Shown here: positions 1-8,591 of the stretch, piece after piece | How positions within the stretch are numbered: the first letter of the stretch is position 1 | How the letters are laid out: every line of letters starts with the position of its first letter | NCBI RefSeq assembly: GCF_040548875.1 | Contig: NZ_JBEPSJ010000001.1 | Coordinates: 682,001-746,000 of the forward strand | Reading direction: 5' to 3' | Source: Conyzicola nivalis_A | GTDB lineage: Bacteria; Actinomycetota; Actinomycetes; Actinomycetales; Microbacteriaceae | Length of the DNA: 64,000 nucleotides | Position numbers and translations under genes: made by a program | Notes under the pieces: model-generated | Database searches by the model: none | Told to the model about the DNA's origin: nothing | What the model saw: the letters and a program-made list of their open reading frames with translations, nothing else

Positions 1-167
1 GTCGACTCGGTGCCGTCGTCGTCTTTGTTGGTCTTGATCTCGTTCTTGAAGATCCGCATCGACTGGCCCATGCTGCGGGCGAGGGCGGGAAGTTTGGGAG
101 CGCCGAAGAGAAGCACGACGATGATCAGGATGACCCACCAGTGCGAGCCGAGATTAGCCATGCTCAT
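1..167 (-). CDS. tatA: TatA twin-arginine translocase subunit (C-terminus cut by window edge)
   Basis: Sec-independent export component that forms the Tat pore with TatC for folded proteins. The visible 55 residues contain one N-terminal membrane helix (WWVILIIVVLLFGAPKLP) followed by an amphipathic, then charged stretch, which is the TatA layout. The FGAPKLP hinge is the family hallmark. AAGGAG lies 7 nt before the ATG at 167, and a second in-frame ATG sits two codons later. It overlaps the upstream membrane gene by 14 bp in another frame. The pafB-pafC-tat order matches other actinobacteria. The 3' end lies outside the window. Confidence 0.93.
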   Translation of the reverse strand, partial: MSMANLGSHWWVILIIVVLLFGAPKLPALARSMGQSMRIFKNEIKTNKDDDGTES

Positions 168-504
168 GAGGCCACTCCTTAAGTTTGATGTCAGCGGTTG
201 TGATCATTTTAGCCCTTTGGATGCGGGCCTGCCTGCGAGCGGCCTTACGGTCGGCCCGTCGGCGCATCCGCTGCGCGGTCCGCTCCCTGACCACGGCGGA
301 GTCCTCGAGCACCGCGTTGAGCGGTCGCACGCCGTCGGGGCCCTCGACACCGTCGAGGATCGAGAGCTTGTCGGTGAGCGTGAAGAAGTCCTCGAGCACA
401 CGGAAGAAGCGGCGAACGATGCGCCACGCGAACAGCCCCACCATCGCCAACAGCGCGATCGCGAGTCCGGTCCAGATGAGCAGCCAGCCCCACCACTCGA
501 TCAT
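154..504 (-). CDS. Small single-pass membrane protein between pafC and tatA
   Basis: A 116-residue protein with one N-terminal TM helix (WWGWLLIWTGLAIALLAMVG) and a long, basic cytoplasmic tail rich in Arg, Lys and Ala. AGGAGG lies just before the ATG at 504, and the ATG overlaps the pafC stop codon as ATGA, so it is translationally coupled. Its end overlaps the tatA start. I do not recognise a domain. Position suggests a part in the Paf/Tat transcription unit, but no function can be read from sequence. A longer reading from 546 would run into pafC and lacks a better ribosome site. Confidence 0.75.
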   Translation of the reverse strand: MIEWWGWLLIWTGLAIALLAMVGLFAWRIVRRFFRVLEDFFTLTDKLSILDGVEGPDGVRPLNAVLEDSAVVRERTAQRMRRRADRKAARRQARIQRAKMITTADIKLKEWPHEHG

Positions 505-1493
505 GACGGGTCCTCCTGGTACCGGGCGGCTCCTGCTGCGGCCCACTCGGCGACCGCTCGACGCGCCTCGGGCGGGTCGACGACGGTGGCGACGCCGGCC
601 ATGCTCGCCATCAGGCGTTTGAGACCGTGGTAGTGGGACACGCGCAGGGTCGTGCGCACTCTGCCGTCCAATTGCTCGCGGTCCGCGCCATCCGGAATGT
701 AGTCGGCGAGCAACGCGACGGCGGAATTGGCGACGTCGACGGTAACCACCAGATCGTCGTCGGAGGTCTCGAACAGCGTGTCGGGCAGGGTGACGTCGGA
801 GGCCCGGTGGCTGATCGGCTCGCTCGAGACCCTCGGGTTGGAGATTCGGTCGAGACGGAAGGTACGCACGGCGCTGCGCAGGTGGTCCCAGCCGCGCAGG
901 TACCAGTCGGCGTCCATCGACTCGACCCGCAACGGGTCGACGCGGCGGCGCTCACGCTGCCCGCGGGAGCCGAGGTAGTCGAACTCGAGCTGTGTGCCGC
1001 CCGCGACCGACTCGCGGATGAGTGCGAGGGTGGCGTCGGACTCGGTGCGTTCGACGGCGAGCGGGCTGGGGTGCGCCGAAGCGCCACGCGACAGCTTGGC
1101 CATGAGCGAGGCAACCGCGGCCCGGTCGGCGTTCTCGGGCAGGCTCGACAGGTACTGCAGCCCGGCGATGAGTGCCGCCGCCTCGCGGGCGGAGAACCGC
1201 GGAGAGTCGTCGAGGGCCACCTGGTTGGTGAGCACGATCTGGTCGTTGTCCTCGAAGTCGTCCCAGGCGATGTCGAAGAGGTCTTCGTACTGGTACGTGT
1301 TGGTCTCTCCCGGCACCCCGGAGACGGCGATGAGCCGTACGGCCTCACGGATCTGCTCGGGGTCGACGGCGAAGTGCTCGGCGACCTCGGTGACGCTGAC
1401 CCGCTCGCGTTCGATCAGGAACGGCACGAGCGAGAGCAGGAAGGTGAGCTTCTCCTGCGCGTGCATGGGCTTGGGCTTCTTGGGTCTAGCCAT
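501..1493 (-). CDS. pafC: PafC, WYL-domain transcriptional regulator
   Basis: 330-residue partner of PafB. In mycobacteria the PafBC pair activates the RecA-independent DNA-damage response. The N-terminus has a helix-turn-helix (ERVSVTEVAEHFAVDPEQIR, about residues 31-50). A WYL domain follows, with FDYLGSRGQRERRRVDPLR and DADWYLRGWDHLRSAVRTFR, including the W-Y-L and terminal R-x-F-R elements. The start overlaps the pafB end by 8 bp and no strong separate ribosome site is seen, so translation is probably coupled to pafB. Family and synteny agree; the activator role is by homology. Confidence 0.92.
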   Translation of the reverse strand: MARPKKPKPMHAQEKLTFLLSLVPFLIERERVSVTEVAEHFAVDPEQIREAVRLIAVSGVPGETNTYQYEDLFDIAWDDFEDNDQIVLTNQVALDDSPRFSAREAAALIAGLQYLSSLPENADRAAVASLMAKLSRGASAHPSPLAVERTESDATLALIRESVAGGTQLEFDYLGSRGQRERRRVDPLRVESMDADWYLRGWDHLRSAVRTFRLDRISNPRVSSEPISHRASDVTLPDTLFETSDDDLVVTVDVANSAVALLADYIPDGADREQLDGRVRTTLRVSHYHGLKRLMASMAGVATVVDPPEARRAVAEWAAAGAARYQEDPS

Positions 1494-2490
1494 GGTCGGC
1501 CGCCGTCTTCAGTAGTCGGTCGAGCACCGCGCGGCGAAGCTCGGGTGGGGACACCACGAGCACCTCGGGGCCGAACCCCGCGAGCTCGTCGGCGAAGATG
1601 TTGATGTCGGAGTAGTGCAGGCGCAGCAGGTTCTGCGATTCAGCGGATGCCTCGGCCACGGTTCCCCGACGTTTCGCCAGTCGCGTGGCAGCGTCGGAAC
1701 CCGGCTCGACGTCGACGACTGCGGTGTGCGAGTCCCATACCTCCTCGAGCTCGAGCAGGGCCTTGGTCGACTCGTCGTCTGTGGGAGGCGGGAACGTGGT
1801 GCCGGTGGTCGTCACCCGCGACACGATGCGGCGCAGCAGGAACGTCTTGCGGATGCCGGTTCCTGCCTCCTCGGCGGCGAGATGCCAGCGTCCCTGGTGC
1901 TGCACGAGGGCGAGTGGGGCGACGGTGCGCACGCGCGCCTCCTCCTCCCCCGGCTTGAGATAGGAGAAGCGCACGTACGCGTTCCGTCCGAGGGCCGCGT
2001 TGAGCGCCTCGAAGGCCACGTCGCGCACCCGCACGCGCGGAGCGTAGCCGAGCACGGGCTGGTCGGCGGTGACCCCGAGCGAGCGCAGCTTGAGCAGCGC
2101 GCGACGCGACTCCGTCGACAGCGAACCCTCGCGCCACACCATGGCGGCGAGACCCAGCAGTGTCGTCTCCTCGGCAGAGAACGCGATGTCGGTCGGCAGC
2201 TCGTAGGCGCCGCGCGGGATGCGGTAGCGCAGGTTCTGGTTGTTGCCCGGGTCGCCGGGCGACTGCACCGTCTCGAGCGGCACGCCGAGCTCGCGGATGT
2301 CGTCTTTGTCGCGCTCGAACTTGCGCTCGAGATTCGCGTTGTCACCGGTGTGCGCGAAGTCTTGGCGGTAACCCTGGACCGTCGACAGGATCTCCGTCTT
2401 GGTCAGGCCGTTCTCAGTCGCCAGCAACGCCAGGACGAGGCTGAACAGCCTCTCCTCGACGGGCACTTTGGCGGAATTCTCGAGCGACAC
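1486..2490 (-). CDS. pafB: PafB, WYL-domain transcriptional regulator
   Basis: 334 residues with an N-terminal HTH segment (KTEILSTVQGYRQDFAHT) and a WYL domain (VRFSYLKPGEEEARVRTVAP, then GRWHLAAEEAG and RKTFLLRRI). It is the first gene of the pafB-pafC-membrane protein-tatA unit. The start is GTG. A TAGGAT hexamer ends 6 nt before it, so the mRNA may be leaderless, although AGGA inside that stretch could also serve as a ribosome site. The role in the DNA-damage response is inferred from the mycobacterial pair. Confidence 0.92.
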   Translation of the reverse strand: MSLENSAKVPVEERLFSLVLALLATENGLTKTEILSTVQGYRQDFAHTGDNANLERKFERDKDDIRELGVPLETVQSPGDPGNNQNLRYRIPRGAYELPTDIAFSAEETTLLGLAAMVWREGSLSTESRRALLKLRSLGVTADQPVLGYAPRVRVRDVAFEALNAALGRNAYVRFSYLKPGEEEARVRTVAPLALVQHQGRWHLAAEEAGTGIRKTFLLRRIVSRVTTTGTTFPPPTDDESTKALLELEEVWDSHTAVVDVEPGSDAATRLAKRRGTVAEASAESQNLLRLHYSDINIFADELAGFGPEVLVVSPPELRRAVLDRLLKTAADHG

Positions 2491-2567
2491 GAATCGATCC
2501 TATGGTGAGGACACCCGGCCAGTGTCGGTGGTTGCAGAGCTGAGGGTTGTGCTGACTCCCGGTCGCG

Positions 2568-3542
2568 CTAGTCCTGGATGCCCAGGATGTCGACGACGTA
2601 GACGAGGGTGTCCTCGGCCGTCACTCCGGCCGGGAGGGTGGAGCCCTCTTCGAAGCCGTCCTCGCCCGGGGGGATGACGACGACGAGCTGGCTGCCCACC
2701 GTTGCGCCGACCATGGCTTTCTCGAGTCCGGGCAGCACGCCGCCGGCGGAACCGCCCGTGGCGTCCGGGCTCATGAAGAGCGTGGTCGGAACCGACGAGT
2801 GCTCGGCGGTGAGCCAGGTGGTGTCGATGACGTCGCGGGTGCTCCAGAGGAGGCGGGTGACGTGGGCGACGACGGCGTCTTCCTTCTCCACCGTGTCGCC
2901 GTCTCCGAGGATGGTCGTCGCGATCTGCAGCTCGGATGGGGCGTCGGCCGTGGGGATGGTGACGCCGGGCTGGCCGCTCGGCGCGAGGGCGATGGCCGGC
3001 ATTCCGTTGACGGCGAGCTGCGGGACACCGGTGGCGCGGCCCATGAAGCTGCGCACGACGTCGACGATGAGCACGATCGTGTCGTCGGGGGCGAGTCCGC
3101 CGCCGCTGAAGCCGATCGACTCCGCGGTGGCGGTGACGCCGAGGCGGTCCCCGACGCTCGCGCACTCGAGGATCGAGCCGAACTCGTCGGTGTCGTCGCC
3201 GACGGTGCGGCGGAGGATCGAGTCGGGCTCGATGCTCGTGATCGGGATGATGTCGGCCGTCTCCGCGCTGACGACCGTGAGGTGGAAGTCGGCGATCTCG
3301 CCGTCGTAGAGGGTGTCGCCGTCGCCCTGGTCGATGGTCGACACCTCGAGCCCCCGCGTGATCAGCGGGGTCGGGAAGCTGACGGCGGGCAGATCGCCTG
3401 GCTCGCCCTTCGCCGTGATGAGCGACGATGCGTCGCCCGGCTTCGAGGTCGGCTCGCAGGACCCGGATGGACCGGAGGTGGCGCAGGCGGAGAGTGAAGC
3501 CACCAGTCCAACGGTGATGATGGCCGCGGTGAGAGTGCGCAC
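2568..3542 (-). CDS. FKBP-type peptidyl-prolyl isomerase lipoprotein
   Basis: 324-residue secreted lipoprotein. A signal peptide ends in the lipobox LSAC (Cys20). Two FKBP-like halves follow, roughly residues 70-175 and 205-320, each with a conserved VxVGDxL/VGSQLVVVIPP-type strand; the second ends DTLVYVVDILGI, the usual FKBP end. It probably assists folding of exported proteins outside the membrane. GTG start with GAGGA 3 nt upstream. It stands between pafB and trmI with about 60-75 bp gaps on both sides, so it may have its own promoter. Confidence 0.85.
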   Translation of the reverse strand: MRTLTAAIITVGLVASLSACATSGPSGSCEPTSKPGDASSLITAKGEPGDLPAVSFPTPLITRGLEVSTIDQGDGDTLYDGEIADFHLTVVSAETADIIPITSIEPDSILRRTVGDDTDEFGSILECASVGDRLGVTATAESIGFSGGGLAPDDTIVLIVDVVRSFMGRATGVPQLAVNGMPAIALAPSGQPGVTIPTADAPSELQIATTILGDGDTVEKEDAVVAHVTRLLWSTRDVIDTTWLTAEHSSVPTTLFMSPDATGGSAGGVLPGLEKAMVGATVGSQLVVVIPPGEDGFEEGSTLPAGVTAEDTLVYVVDILGIQD

Positions 3543-3601
3543 AAATCCTCTTTCTTGGGTGCTACGAGTACCGGATAATCCTACCCACTAGTGAGTGAGC
3601 T

Positions 3602-4603
3602 CTAATCAGCGGCGTTCTCGGCGGCGACGGCGGCCTCGGCCACGGCCTGGGCGTGCCGGGCGGTCTTGCGCAGTCTCTTGTCGCTGGACGTGCGCTCTCC
3701 GAGAGACCCGGGGGTCCAGGCCTCGACGTCCTCGTCGCTGAAGTCGCTCTTCGACGCGCGGCGCTTGAGCTCGGGCAGGACCGTGCCGGGGGCGAGGCGA
3801 CGCGCGGTCAGCAGGAAGCCGGTGTGGCCGATCATGCGGTGGTCGGGCCGCACGGCGAGTCCTTCCACGTGCCATCCGCGGATCATGGTCTCGGTCGACT
3901 CGGGGTTGGTGAACTGTCCGGTGCGGCGCAGCGCCTCGGAGACGCGCGACAGCTGGGTGACGGTGGCGATGTAGCAGATGATCACGCCGCCGGGGGTGAG
4001 TGCCTCGGCCGCGACATCCAGGCACTCCCAGGGGGCCAGCATGTCGAGCACGACGCGGTCGACCGTTCCGGGCTTCGCCACCTCGGGCAGGGTCTCGGCG
4101 AGGTCGCCCAAGGTGATGTCCCAGTTCGACGGGGTGGCCCCGAGGAACGCGGTGACGTTGGCCCGGGCGACGTCGGCGAACTCCTCGCGGCGCTCGAACG
4201 AGTGCAGGGCGCCCGACGGGCCTATCGCGCGCAGCAGCCAGAGCGAGAGGGCACCGGAGCCGACGCCGGCCTCGACGACCGTCGCGCCGGGGAAGATGTC
4301 GGCCGAGGCGAGGATCTGCGCGGCGTCCTTCGGGTAGATGATCGCGGCACCGCGCGGCATCGACATCACGAAGTCGGTGAGCAGCGGACGCAGCGCGAGG
4401 TACTCGATCTCGTTCGTCGAGAGCACGACCGACGCGTCGGGCTGGCCGATGACGTCGTTGTGCTTGAGCACGCCGCGGTGGGTGTGGAACTCGCCGTCTT
4501 CTTCGAGCGTGATGGTGTTCATGCGGCCCTTGGGGCCGGTGAGCTGCACGCGGTCGCCGGCGCGGAACGGTCCGCTCTGGCGGCGGAAGGTGTCGTTGGT
4601 CAT
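3602..4603 (-). CDS. trmI: tRNA (adenine-58-N1)-methyltransferase TrmI
   Basis: 333 residues. It methylates A58 in the T-loop of tRNAs using SAM and acts as a homotetramer in actinobacteria. The SAM motif EAGVGSGALS is at residues 111-120. The N-terminal beta domain contains RVQLTGPKGR, and VVLDMLAPWECL carries motif IV. An Ala/Lys-rich tail ends the protein. The open frame runs much further upstream, but AAGGAA before the ATG at 4603 and family length fix this start. The ATG overlaps the stop of the HAD gene by one base (TGATG), so the two are coupled. Confidence 0.93.
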   Translation of the reverse strand: MTNDTFRRQSGPFRAGDRVQLTGPKGRMNTITLEEDGEFHTHRGVLKHNDVIGQPDASVVLSTNEIEYLALRPLLTDFVMSMPRGAAIIYPKDAAQILASADIFPGATVVEAGVGSGALSLWLLRAIGPSGALHSFERREEFADVARANVTAFLGATPSNWDITLGDLAETLPEVAKPGTVDRVVLDMLAPWECLDVAAEALTPGGVIICYIATVTQLSRVSEALRRTGQFTNPESTETMIRGWHVEGLAVRPDHRMIGHTGFLLTARRLAPGTVLPELKRRASKSDFSDEDVEAWTPGSLGERTSSDKRLRKTARHAQAVAEAAVAAENAAD

Positions 4604-5283
4604 CAGGGGTTCCTTGTTGTGGTTCGCGCGGCGACGAAGACGTCGGAGAGGTGGCTGAGGGTTCGGCCGGCGAGGGTGGGCCAGATGGTGTGCTCGGTGG
4701 ACTCGTCGATGGCCACCATGTGCGGGACGCCGATGGAGACGGCTCCGGATGCCACGGCGGAGGCCAGCCCGGGGAGGGAGTCTTCGAAGGCGACGCAGTC
4801 GCGGATGTCGACGCCGAGCAGCTCGGCCCCACGCAGGTACGGCTCTGGGTGCGGTTTGGAGTGGGTCACGTCGTCGCCCGACACGATGGCATCGAACGCC
4901 GGAAACTCGATGAGCGAGACGACGAGCTCGGCGAGGCTCCGCAACGACATGGTGACGAGCGCCGACTTCAGGCCGGCGTCGCGGATCTCGGTGAGAAGCT
5001 CCAAGGCTCCGGGACGCCACGGCACCGCGATGCGGATCTGCTCCATGACGCTCGCCGTGAGGGTCTGGATGATCTCGTCCTCGGAGAGGGTCACGCCCTT
5101 GGCCTGCAGGATTCGAGCCGAGTGCCAGAGGCCCTGGCCGACGAGGGAGAGAGCCTCATCGTGGTTCCAGGTGCCGCCGTACGACTGGACGAGCAGGGTC
5201 TCGGCGCGCATCCAGTACGGCTCGGTATCGACGATCGTGCCGTCCATGTCCCAGAGAACGGCCGCCGGTTGGAAAGAAGTCAC
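4603..5283 (-). CDS. HAD-superfamily phosphatase (beta-phosphoglucomutase-like)
   Basis: 226-residue HAD hydrolase with the catalytic motif DMDGTIVDTE (residues 12-21), motif II Ser/Thr in VTMSLRSL, motif III Lys in HSKPHPEP and motif IV in CVAFEDSLPG. The alpha-helical cap follows motif I, as in subfamily IA sugar-phosphate phosphatases and mutases. The substrate cannot be told. The start is GTG with no ribosome site; a TAGACT hexamer ends 8 nt upstream with TTCGCA 16 bp before it, suggesting a leaderless transcript. It is divergent from the PAC2 gene and coupled to trmI. Confidence 0.88.
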   Translation of the reverse strand: MTSFQPAAVLWDMDGTIVDTEPYWMRAETLLVQSYGGTWNHDEALSLVGQGLWHSARILQAKGVTLSEDEIIQTLTASVMEQIRIAVPWRPGALELLTEIRDAGLKSALVTMSLRSLAELVVSLIEFPAFDAIVSGDDVTHSKPHPEPYLRGAELLGVDIRDCVAFEDSLPGLASAVASGAVSIGVPHMVAIDESTEHTIWPTLAGRTLSHLSDVFVAARTTTRNP

Positions 5284-5385
5284 AACGGGCGAGTCTACCG
5301 ACGTCTGGCTGCGTGCGAACCGCGAGAGTTCTATCCTTGGACGACGGGCGCTCACACAGGCTCGACTACACGTAAGGATGTTTCT

Positions 5386-6309
5386 GTGGCTGACAGCACG
5401 GGCTTTGCAAGCGGGCGGCTTCTCGTCGTGGCCTTCGAGGGCTGGAACGACGCGGGAGAAGCGGCCAGCAACGCCGTGCGCACGCTCGAAGAACAGCTCG
5501 AACTGGTTCCCATCACCACGGTCGATCCCGAGGACTACTTCGACTACCAGTTCAACCGGCCGAATATCTCGCTCGACGACGACGGCAACCGCGTGATCGA
5601 GTGGCCCAGCGTCACGATGTACGGCCCCGCCGACGCGGGATCGAGCGACGTCGTCCCGCTCGCCGCAGACGCACAGCTCGCCGTGACGGGCGACAACGGC
5701 GCGAACGTCTACCTGCTCGTGGGCACGGAGCCCTCGCGAGGGTGGAAGACCTTCACGGCCGAGATCCTCGACGCTATCGACACCCACGGCATCACCGCGG
5801 TCGTCTTCCTCGGCGCGATGCTCGCCGACGTTCCGCACACGCGACCGATCTCGGTGTTCGTGAGCAGCGAGAACTCCGACGTGCGGGAGCGTCTGTCGAT
5901 CGAGCGTTCGAGCTACGAGGGCCCGGTGGGAATCCTCTCGGTGCTCTCCGACGCAGCAGAGAGGGCCGGCATCCCCACCATGTCGATCTGGGCCTCCGTG
6001 CCGCACTACGTGCACAACGCCCCGTCGCCCAAGGCGACACTCGCGATCATCGACAAGCTCGAGGAGATCATCGACGTCGTGATCCCCCGCGGCGAGCTCG
6101 TCGACGAGGCCGCGGCCTGGGAGACCGGGATCGACGCGCTCGCCTCCGACGACGACGACATGACGAGCTACATCGAACAGCTCGAACAGGCCCGTGACAC
6201 GGTCGACTCCCCCGAGGCCAGCGGTGAGGCGATCGCCCACGAGTTCGAGAAGTACCTGCGGCGCGAAGACGGCAAGCCCGACTCGGGCGGCAAGGCCGGC
6301 GGAAGCTAG
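5386..6309 (+). CDS. PAC2-family protein (proteasome-assembly-chaperone-like)
   Basis: 307 residues with the PAC2 signature: FEGWNDAGEAA near the N-terminus, YxF/YxY-type core strands and VPHYVHNAPSPKATLAII in the centre. Bacterial PAC2 proteins resemble eukaryotic proteasome assembly chaperones. The gene sits near pafBC, as in other actinobacteria, but its job is unproven. GTG start at 5386 with AAGGA 7 nt upstream; longer frames to the left are shadows of the HAD gene. Its stop overlaps the convergent mshC stop by 4 bp. The C-terminus is acidic and Gly/Ser-rich. Confidence 0.88.
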   Translation: MADSTGFASGRLLVVAFEGWNDAGEAASNAVRTLEEQLELVPITTVDPEDYFDYQFNRPNISLDDDGNRVIEWPSVTMYGPADAGSSDVVPLAADAQLAVTGDNGANVYLLVGTEPSRGWKTFTAEILDAIDTHGITAVVFLGAMLADVPHTRPISVFVSSENSDVRERLSIERSSYEGPVGILSVLSDAAERAGIPTMSIWASVPHYVHNAPSPKATLAIIDKLEEIIDVVIPRGELVDEAAAWETGIDALASDDDDMTSYIEQLEQARDTVDSPEASGEAIAHEFEKYLRREDGKPDSGGKAGGS

Positions 6310-7538
6310 AGCGCGATTCCGAGCAGTGCGTCGATCGAGGCGACGTCTGTCCTGGTGGCCGGCGCTCCGGACGCGATGCGCGCGTCTACCGCGGCCAGTG
6401 CTGCCGGGGTGTCCAGGTCGTTCGCGAGGGCTGCCCTGAGTGCGTCGAGCAGGGTCGCATCCGCCGTCGCGTCGTCGGAGACGGCCGCGGCCGCCCACGT
6501 CTCCCACGTGCCCAACCGGCACTGCGCCTCGGTGAGCTGACCGCGCGTCCACTCCCAGTCGGAGCGGTAGTGCCGGTCGAGAAGGGCGAGGCGGATGGCG
6601 CGGGGGTCGGTCCCCTCGGAGGTGAGAGCCGACACGAGCACGAGGTTGCCGAGCGACTTGCTCATCTTCTCGCCGTCGTAGGCGACCATGCCGGCGTGCG
6701 AGTACACGTCGGCGAGGGGACGACCGGAGAGGGCAGCCGCGTGGCCGGCGCTGAACTCGTGGTGGGGGAACAGCAGGTCCGACCCGCCGCCCTGCACGGT
6801 GATCGGTGTGTCGAGGTAGTGCTGGGCGATGACCGAGCACTCGATGTGCCAGCCGGGGCGGCCGACGCCGAGCGGAGACTCCCACGCGGGTTCGCCGTCG
6901 CGGGGTCCGCGCCAGAGCAGGGGGTCGAGGGCGTCGCGTTTGCCTGGCCGGTCGGGGTCTCCCCCACGCTCGGCACTGAGCACCAGCATCGTCGCGCGGT
7001 CGAGGCCGCTCTCGTCGCCGAGTGTCCAGGCAGGAGTCGCCCCTGCGGCGTTGTCGAAGTAGATGTCATCCGTGCCGTCGTCGAGGCGGTACGCCACGCC
7101 GGCGTCGAGGAGCGTGCGTATGGCTACTGCGACCTCGTCGATCATGTCGGTGACAGCGACGTAGTGGGTGGGCGGCACGATACGCAGGCTCTCCATGTCG
7201 CCGCGGAATAGCTCGATCTGCTGGGCGGCAAGTTCACGCCAGTCGACCCCGGTCGCGACGGCCCGCTCGAGCAACGGGTCGTCGACGTCGGTCACGTTCT
7301 GCGCGTAGCGCACGTCATATCCGCCGTCGGTCCACAACCGCACGAGCGTGTCGAAGGCGAGGTAGGTGTTCGCGTGCCCGAGGTGCGTCGCGTCGTACGG
7401 CGTGATGCCGCACACGTACAGGCTCGCCTCGGCGCGCGGAGTCGCGTCGATCAGACCGCGACTGGAGGAGTCGAAGACACGCGGTACGGGAGCGCGCCCC
7501 GGCAGGCGCGGGACGACGGGCCGGTTCCACGATTTCAC
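6306..7538 (-). CDS. mshC: MshC, cysteine:GlcN-Ins ligase of mycothiol biosynthesis
   Basis: 410 residues. It joins L-cysteine to glucosaminyl-inositol using ATP, the penultimate step of mycothiol synthesis. It is a class I CysRS homologue: the HIGH motif is HLGHANTYL, the KMSKS motif is EKMSKSLGN, and the zinc site uses Cys of YVCGITPYD, Cys of HIECS and His of PHHEFSAGHA. GTG start, with TAGGCT ending exactly 6 nt upstream and no Shine-Dalgarno, so probably leaderless. It supports assignment of the host to mycothiol-producing Actinomycetota. Confidence 0.96.
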   Translation of the reverse strand: MKSWNRPVVPRLPGRAPVPRVFDSSSRGLIDATPRAEASLYVCGITPYDATHLGHANTYLAFDTLVRLWTDGGYDVRYAQNVTDVDDPLLERAVATGVDWRELAAQQIELFRGDMESLRIVPPTHYVAVTDMIDEVAVAIRTLLDAGVAYRLDDGTDDIYFDNAAGATPAWTLGDESGLDRATMLVLSAERGGDPDRPGKRDALDPLLWRGPRDGEPAWESPLGVGRPGWHIECSVIAQHYLDTPITVQGGGSDLLFPHHEFSAGHAAALSGRPLADVYSHAGMVAYDGEKMSKSLGNLVLVSALTSEGTDPRAIRLALLDRHYRSDWEWTRGQLTEAQCRLGTWETWAAAAVSDDATADATLLDALRAALANDLDTPAALAAVDARIASGAPATRTDVASIDALLGIAL

Positions 7539-7578
7539 TGCATCAGCCTATCGAGCGCCGGCTGGGCGCCAGCTCCGC

Positions 7579-7746
7579 TCAGTCGAAACCGGGATGCTCG
7601 CCCGCCGCGGCGAAGGCACGCAGATCGTCTTCGCTGAACGGATGCGCCGTGGTCACGACTCTTGCGCTGTGCTCGTAGAGCCTGGGGACCGACGGACCCG
7701 CGATCACGTCTACGTCGAAAAACACTTCGTCGATATCGTTGGCCAT
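7579..7746 (-). CDS. Small acidic protein of unknown function
   Basis: 55 residues, beginning MANDIDEVFFDVDVIAGP. GAGGAGG sits 6 nt before the ATG at 7746, so I prefer this start to the longer 81-residue reading from 7824. No domain recognised and no membrane segment. It lies alone between mshC and the GAF-ANTAR genes on the same strand. The ribosome site supports a real gene. Confidence 0.6.
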   Translation of the reverse strand: MANDIDEVFFDVDVIAGPSVPRLYEHSARVVTTAHPFSEDDLRAFAAAGEHPGFD

Positions 7747-7854
7747 GATGGCCTCCTCGATCTTCGCACCGGAAAAGAAGAGCCGAGGTCTAGGGCCATT
7801 GGTCAAGAGTTTACTCGGGTTCACACGAAACTGCCGGAACCCTTCAGAAGTTTG

Positions 7855-8568
7855 TCAGAGTGTGAGAGATCGGTTGACGACACGTTCCGCGACGTCGCGC
7901 AGGTTCAGGTTATTGCTGCGCGCGTAGTCGCGCAGCGTTCGGAACGCCGCGTCCATGTCGAGGTCGCGCATGTACGCGATTACCCCCTTCGCCTGCTCGA
8001 TCAGCACGCGGCTGTCGAGGGCGTGCTGCAGCTGGTTCTTCGCGATGTCGGCCTCACGGATGGCGCGTTCCTGAAGGATGCCGATCGTGGCCACATCGGC
8101 CAGCCCCTGCGCCACCGACATGTCCTCCTCCGACAGCGCGCCCGGGCTCGGCCGAAAGAGATTGAGAGTTCCGATGACGTTGCCGCGCAGCCGCAGTGGG
8201 ACCCCGTGCACCGAACGGAAACCCTGCTCGAGAGCCGCTTCCTTGAACCCGGGCCACTTGTCGCCGAGATCGGCCACGTCGGCCACGGTGACGGCGACCC
8301 CCGTGGTGAAGCACTCCACGCACGGACCGGCTCCGTAGCTCAACTGCATGGTCTCGACGAGCATGCTCCGCTCGCTGGTGGATGCGACTACCGCGAGCTC
8401 GCCGCTGCCGTCGGCGAGCATGATGCCCGCGGCGGAGGCGTCGAGAAGCTCGGCACACGTGTCGACAAGAGTCTGGAGTAGGTCTACGACGTCGTATCCC
8501 GCTACCAGTGTGTCTGCCAGAGTGACGAAGGCCGAAGTCAGCCGTCTCTCTCTCGTTTGGCTCGTCAT
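7855..8568 (-). CDS. GAF-ANTAR RNA-binding antiterminator regulator
   Basis: 237 residues. A GAF sensory domain (about 10-165; GAGPCVECFTTGVAVTVADV) is joined to a C-terminal ANTAR domain (about 175-235; LIEQAKGVIAYMRDLDMDAA). ANTAR domains bind paired hairpins in nascent RNA to prevent termination. The EQAKGVI core and basic C-terminal helix are intact. No cognate two-hairpin target was recognised nearby. A TAAACT hexamer ends 6 nt before the ATG, so the transcript may be leaderless. A second GAF-ANTAR gene lies just upstream in the same orientation. Confidence 0.9.
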   Translation of the reverse strand: MTSQTRERRLTSAFVTLADTLVAGYDVVDLLQTLVDTCAELLDASAAGIMLADGSGELAVVASTSERSMLVETMQLSYGAGPCVECFTTGVAVTVADVADLGDKWPGFKEAALEQGFRSVHGVPLRLRGNVIGTLNLFRPSPGALSEEDMSVAQGLADVATIGILQERAIREADIAKNQLQHALDSRVLIEQAKGVIAYMRDLDMDAAFRTLRDYARSNNLNLRDVAERVVNRSLTL

Positions 8569-8591
8569 TAACCTAGTTTACTCCGTCCAAA

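Noticed and set aside
3602..5020. A 472-residue reading extending trmI upstream
   Set aside because: The first ~140 residues are Arg/His/Pro-rich shadow of the HAD gene; the ribosome site and TGATG overlap fix the start at 4603.
4651..5385. Long plus-strand extension of the PAC2 gene
   Set aside because: It mirrors the HAD gene; GTG 5386 has a proper ribosome site and starts the conserved domain.
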